A stretch of 64,000 bases of DNA from Hydractinia symbiolongicarpus. Taxonomy: Eukaryota > Cnidaria > Hydrozoa > Anthoathecata > Hydractiniidae. Positions within the stretch are counted from its first letter, which is position 1. Each line of letters starts with the position of its first letter. The stretch is taken from contig NC_079880.1 of the NCBI RefSeq assembly GCF_029227915.1, positions 11,745,501-11,809,500 of the forward strand, given 5' to 3'. Positions 59,093 through 64,000 of the stretch are shown one piece after another. A program made the position numbers and the translations under genes. The notes below the pieces were generated by a model. It worked only from the letters and a program-made list of their open reading frames with translations. It did no database searches and was not told the DNA's origin.

Positions 59093-59390
59093 TTAGTAAA
59101 TTGAAAAATTTAGACAAACAGGGTTGGCGTGTAATTCTAGCCCTGTACGTAATTGATTCATGAATAGAAAAGTTTAAGACCAAACTATAAGAGATCGTTT
59201 TATCTACTCTAAAAGTTAAATTGATACACCATTGTAAGAATACTTTTATATCTCCATTTATATTGTCTTTCAATGTTTAGAGAAAATTTCTGAAATGTTT
59301 ATTGCAATTGGCTCCTCAGTGACAATCAATCGCTAAGAATTTTTTAGAACTGTGTGCGGGTTTAGTGTTAGACGAAACATTCCAATAAAC

Positions 59391-61016
59391 AATATGTGGC
59401 CGTCTAATGAGTACAAATGTAATTGAGCTTATATTTATTATAATATTGTATTAAAAAATAACTTTTACAGAACATTAAAAAAACACATTTAAAGGTACTA
59501 TTTAAATGTTTCTTTTTAAGTCTTACAAAAAAGTAATTAGTCACGTGTTGTACCTAATGAAGTGTCTTGATTCTCATTAAGTTATGACGTCAAGAATGAC
59601 AAGAAAATAACTTCTGTCGCCCACACGACCTGCACAACCAAGATAAATGTGTGAACAAAGATTCTTGCATTTTTTTTCATACGTGCCAATTAATATTAAG
59701 TAAGCGTCGACGTATTCAATTCTAAGGATTCAGCTTCTCCGTCTATCTGAGTTATCATTTTGTTGCTGATAAGGAAATTGCGTTAAAAATACTCGAATAG
59801 ATATTAAAATCAAGAAAAAATGTGATTCCCTTAAAACCTTGACTGTGCAAGAGATTTGGCGACTTGAATAAACTTCCCCTTCTCTGCTTAAAATTAATGC
59901 CATGCATTGTTACTACAAAGACTACCATATTTGGGAAATTTTATTAGTGTTAATTATGGTATTTAGATTTCTCATGGGTTTTGCTAATGATCTCGCACGT
60001 TCGCCAGAGAAATGATTATGCATTTCTACAGGACTAAGCGTCAATTTTACAACAATGCGTCATATTAATTAAAATTGATCAGATTGTGTCATTAAGCCAA
60101 ATCAATTAGCTTTCATATTCCGCTTTTGAGAATCTGAGTCATGTCTTATTATGTTCTATGATTTGAATTGTGGACTATTAGTTGAACAAAGTTAGCGTAA
60201 ACTTAGTAAAAAAGGCAAGTATTTACTGACCCTTGTAGTTAGTATTCCTATCCTTCCTGTCCCTTCATTAATGATAAATAAAACAGATCGCCAGATATGA
60301 CTAACGAGTTTGAGGGATAAAAACGCATCTTTAGGTCCCTTTTGTAAAAAAGGCTGAGGAGGTTGTTAGAGCTTTTCCTTTTCTTAAGTCAATGATAAAA
60401 ATGATCAGATAGTGTTTCGTTATTTACATATGGCTAGGCGATAGTGATAGTGCTGAAAACAAATTGCGTAATCAAAGTTTCAGAAAGAGATATATTATAG
60501 ACAATTACAAGAATTTTAATTGGGAATACTAAATACACTTGGCACACTTAACCAATCGTAAAACGGTGCCATCCATGTGTGATTTAAAAGTCTAACGCAA
60601 ATGTAAAGCCATATTAGAAACTGTCATACTAAATATGGCAAAAAATAACTTAAAAGTTCCATCTTATGTCTATGTGTTTTAATCAATTTTTTATTACTGC
60701 TGCAAGCAACTAGGAAAATTTAGACGAACGGTCGGCATGTATTTGATAATCAATAACGTGATGAAATCCTTGTAATAAAAATAAGGTGAATCGTTTTATA
60801 TACCGGATAGCGATTTAAAATGATAAGCAACATAACAATCTATCTATATCGTCTTCTCCGTTTTTGCACTAAATTTGTGAAATGTTTTTTCGCCATTAGC
60901 TGTTTAGGAATTATTAAAATCCAAGGACTCTTTAGAACTATGTGCAGGTTTAAGTTAAATCATGCAAAAACAAAAATAATTTTACAATATGATACAGAGG
61001 GTTCAAGAGTAACCTA
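59391..61016 (-). repeat. Diverged tandem copy of the astacin upstream flank, gene absent
   Basis: Aligns in order with about 57450-59390 in the same orientation. Anchors include GTAAGCGTCGACSTATT (57776 against 59700), CATTTCTACAGGAC with CAATGCGTCATATTAA (58185 against 60020), and TTTAGAACTGTGTGCGGG (59345 against TTTAGAACTATGTGCAGG at 60930). Identity is clearly lower than between the inverted arms, so this duplication is older. No astacin exon is present in it. Confidence 0.75.
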
Positions 61017-61848
61017 GAATAGACAATATAAGGGGAAATATTGACGGCAACATAAATGCTAATTCTTTACAGTTATATATTTATTTATTTTTTTTGATTG
61101 CGAGTTTGGTTAAAAAGAATATATTTCACAGATTTGTTCTGTTCATCTTTATTTTTTTATAAATACCTCATAAATTATGTTCGACAAAATGTCTAATAAT
61201 ATAATTATTAAGAAATGTAATCTCCATAAAAAGTAAGAAATAATAAGACACAATTTATATAAGATTTCCCATTGCAATTATTATGTCCAAATGATGTAAT
61301 GAAGAATTCAATGGAATCAATAGAAGTTTGCATTTGTGCAGTTATAACAATCATGTTATTTTCCATGTCGTTACTTCGACAATTCTTCTGTTGAGATCTG
61401 TCGGCGCATGTCATCGAGTAATGTTACGTATTTTATGTCAGTGCTGTAGACAAAGTAATGTAAGTGAATGGGTCTCACTCTTAATCAAAAAATTATCCAT
61501 CTAGAATGCTAAACAGGGTAACTCTTTTTTCTCGTTGTATGTAGCTTAAACTACCCGAATTGGATAATATTTAAATATTTTAAAGCCTTGTTTTAAAAAA
61601 ATATATAAAACAGGCACGTAATAATATGGTTATAAAGAAATGCGCTTCTTTTTGACGACGTAACAATATTGATGACAATGTAGATGATATTCGTTTCATT
61701 AAGCTTACGACTCACATTTCAGTCATGTTCACAATGATTCAAAATCTTTAATTTGGAAATTTATAAAATAAATTTTAATAATATTTTGAATTTTGCAAGC
61801 GAGTAATACGTTCCTTTAGACATTCTCATTAGATTAGCCTAGTGCTTT

Positions 61849-61886
61849 TGACGACGGGCGATATGAAGCAGTATTACCCGTCGTCA
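61849..61886. repeat. Perfect 10-bp stem with 18-nt loop
   Basis: TGACGACGGG and CCCGTCGTCA flank an 18-base loop. Function unknown. Confidence 0.75.
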
Positions 61887-62169
61887 CGAATAATGTTAGC
61901 TAAAAATATAAACGAGTACGAAAAACAAGTTTAGAAAAGCAGGGTTGGTACTTTGACGTCAGACTAAGGTAATCGGTTATTATTGTATTAGTACAGTAAC
62001 TTGACCAAATTAAAAATGCTGTTACTCTTTTAGTCGGACGAGGAAACGAATTTTTTTAACAGCTGATAAATATTTCTTTACAAATTTGTAAATACCAAGA
62101 ACCGAATACGAAATATTTTTATATCTTGTGGATATATGGTAGAAAGAAGAAGTGATAATACTTTAATTG

Positions 62170-62514
62170 CCGTATTTTCTCTAATAAATGCCCTGGAACG
62201 TTTATCATAGAGAACCGTTAGAAAAAAAGGCGCGTTTATTTGCAAATGTTTTTTTCGATCTATTAGATATTTTTTCTATGTCCTCAACATTTACGAGATA
62301 AAAGTCAATTAAGTCCTCTTCATTATTGGCATATTTAACATCCAAATTGTGAGACTCAAACGCTTTCTTCTTTAGTACTCCCCCTGCCCCCATTTTATCA
62401 CACTGGTGGGGGCGTTTAATAGAGAGAGGCGTTTATATCATAATTTTCTTTAAAGGGGCGTTTATGAGATAGAGGCGTTTAAAAAAGAAGGGCCGTTTAT
62501 TAGAGAAAACACAG
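62170..62514. mobile_element. MITE-like element with about 24-bp terminal inverted repeats
   Basis: The left end (CCGTATTTTCTCTAATAAAT, then GCCC) is mirrored by the right end (GGGCCGTTTATTAGAGAAAA, then CACAG). The interior repeats GGCGTTTAT(T) several times (62231, 62414, 62430, 62457, 62473). The 63-codon minus-strand frame inside has no domain. The target duplication is unclear (possibly TTAA-like). Confidence 0.65.
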
Positions 62515-63649
62515 TTTAAGAATGCGAACTCTCACGGCAAGAATTAATCTTCTAATTTTCTTTTCTACCTTATTTCCAGTTCAGTGTTGTAGTTCAGTGT
62601 TGTTGACATAAACACATTTTTTATGTAAAACTTTTTTTTCTCCATATTTAGACATTCTCTTTATTAAAGCGATATCTTAGTAGTTTAGTAGTGCGTCCAA
62701 TTTCGATTGACATACGTATTGATTACGTGTGGAAGTAGAGCCACATCAATGACGGTATGGTAAGTGCGTCATGTTATTGGTCAATTAAGTTCTTGCATGT
62801 GGCTATAATACTTTCCTTATATAGCTTCCGTGTACGTGCTATTAAGTGCAAATTGGTAGGCCAATAATTACTCTAGCAATCATGTCGTATTGTCTACTAC
62901 TGTATGTTACAGTAGAAAGTCACGTAAGCCTGAATATTACACCATTAAACAAAATAAAGACAATGTAGCTTTTATATTCATTTTTTTTCTCTATTTTGTG
63001 GCTCAAGAGCTCTTAAAGAAACGAAAAAATTAATTTGTTCATCTGACGAATATAACGCACAAAAAGACGTGGTAGTTCTATGACAAAACGAGAAAATGGA
63101 AGGTGAACAATTAGGCACTTATCTTCAAGAATTGAAATTAACCACAAAGGAAACATTTACCAAAGTCATGTCCCAATTTCAGCATTTACCAAAGTCATGT
63201 GCAAATTTTACTTTTTTATGAGAAAAAGTAGAACATGGGAATTCCATCATAATTTACATTAGCGTGTGTTAATTTGGGTAATTTTTATTGAAATGAGCGT
63301 ATTTAAAAGACACGTGTATCCCTGAATCACAAGAATCTGCCAAAATAGTAATCTAACGTTTCTGTATTCTTTTGTTTATTTTTTGTTTGTATTGATGTAT
63401 TGATATAAATTTGATGTTAAAAGGTTATAATCCGATTTTTGTCTATTTGTACGTTTGTTTTCTATGAGAAGGTAAAGTAAGATATCATATAGACTATGGG
63501 AAATTAATGCGGCATTGGAAACAGAAAACCTATTCGCCATCACTCACACACATATAGTTAAAATATGGGAAACAATGTCCTGCAAAGCATTTCCTGTCCT
63601 TTTTAAAGATCAAAACTTCCTACGAAATTAAGAAATGCACACAAATTTT

Positions 63650-64000
63650 CCGTTTAATCATGTTGTGACCAATGTTATAATTGTAAGAATCAAGAAAGAA
63701 TCATTTAAATGCTATACATAAAATTTTTGCTTTTAACATTTTGGACTTTCTGTAAAAGCTACTGCGTGTTAAATGAATACTATTTTACTAATTAGAATTT
63801 GTACTCATTAAGTGACACACTTCTTGATGCATACAACACAAAGTCCTACCAAATGAGAAATCAGAATATGCTAAGTCACGTCTCAATGCTTGTATGAGCA
63901 ACGAAATTAACCTCAAAGCATTTAACATTCCTTATTAAGTGTTCTGCAAGAACAAATTATGCACCAATACACGTTATTCTTCTATACGGTGTGTTGGTGC
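63650..64000 (+). promoter_or_regulatory. Promoter-region copy of a third astacin paralogue (gene beyond the window)
   Basis: Plus-strand similarity to 49600-49960 upstream of astacin A: GAAATCAGAAtaTGCTAAGTCACGT at 63858-63881 and AAATTATGCACC at about 63954, in the same order but with gaps. If spacing is kept, the start codon would fall about 70-100 bases past the end. The TATA box is changed or lost (TCTATACGG here). Whether an intact gene follows cannot be seen. Confidence 0.55.

Larger units (their letters stand above)
53928..59132 (-). repeat. Right arm of the inverted duplication (astacin B)
   Basis: Reverse complement of 48207-53249, about 5.08 kb once the 130-bp insertion at 58963-59092 is removed. 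The upstream flank continues past the arm edge into sequence shared with the tandem unit at 59391-61016 but not with the left side. Confidence 0.9.
61017..63649. other. Intergenic stretch, no supported gene
   Basis: Contains a hairpin at 61849, a TIR-type element at 62170-62514 and, at 63154-63171 and 63183-63200, two copies of CATTTACCAAAGTCATGT 29 bases apart. No coding region is supported. Confidence 0.5.

Noticed and set aside
62205-62393. Minus-strand frame of 62 codons
   Set aside because: It lies wholly inside the MITE-like element and shows no domain.

Overview
The window reads as invertebrate nuclear DNA, most likely cnidarian and probably hydrozoan. It is AT-rich, genes are split by many short introns with GT/AG borders, small repeats are common, and it carries secreted astacin proteases with C-terminal ShKT domains, a long EGF-module extracellular protein and a neurogenin-like bHLH gene. 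The species is inferred from gene content only. No bacterial signals, tRNA, rRNA or CRISPR array were seen.

Layout. (1) 548-2375, minus: the 3' part of a gene with the second half of a SAM domain, a Gln-rich/acidic middle and a basic C-terminal block. (2) 2376-15726: no gene found; C tracts, hairpins, a minisatellite and small transposon remnants. (3) 15727-16588, plus: a three-exon gene for a small basic secreted or type II membrane protein, assembled here from splice signals. (4) 19177-30219, minus: one 20-exon gene (1070 codons plus stop) for a secreted matrix-like protein with a basic/His-rich N-terminus, 17 cysteine modules (mostly EGF) each on its own exon, a poly-Gly linker and an acidic/Thr-rich tail. 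All 19 introns are phase 1. (5) 31007-33072: a foldback-type transposon with ~446-bp inverted repeats and a 5-bp target duplication; its interior holds a possible four-exon micro-exon gene. (6) 39984-40604, plus: an intronless neurogenin-like bHLH gene in a wide gene-poor region. (7) 48207-59132: a large inverted duplication. Each ~5.05-kb arm holds one intact seven-exon astacin gene (404 aa: signal, propeptide, HExxHxxGxxH catalytic domain, Thr-rich stalk, two ShKT domains). The genes converge on a 678-bp spacer with a broken Penelope-like reverse transcriptase fragment. The right arm has a 130-bp Helitron-like insertion whose empty site survives in the left arm. (8) 59391-61016: an older, diverged tandem copy of the astacin upstream flank without a gene. 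(9) 63650-64000: another copy of the astacin promoter region in plus orientation, so a further paralogue probably starts just beyond the window.

The genes do not form one pathway. The common theme is extracellular biology: the EGF-module protein and the astacins act outside the cell, the small 15.7-kb protein is probably secreted or membrane-bound, and the bHLH factor is of a neurogenic class. The astacin locus is an actively rearranging multigene cluster. Exon borders come from reading frame continuity and splice consensus, without transcript evidence.
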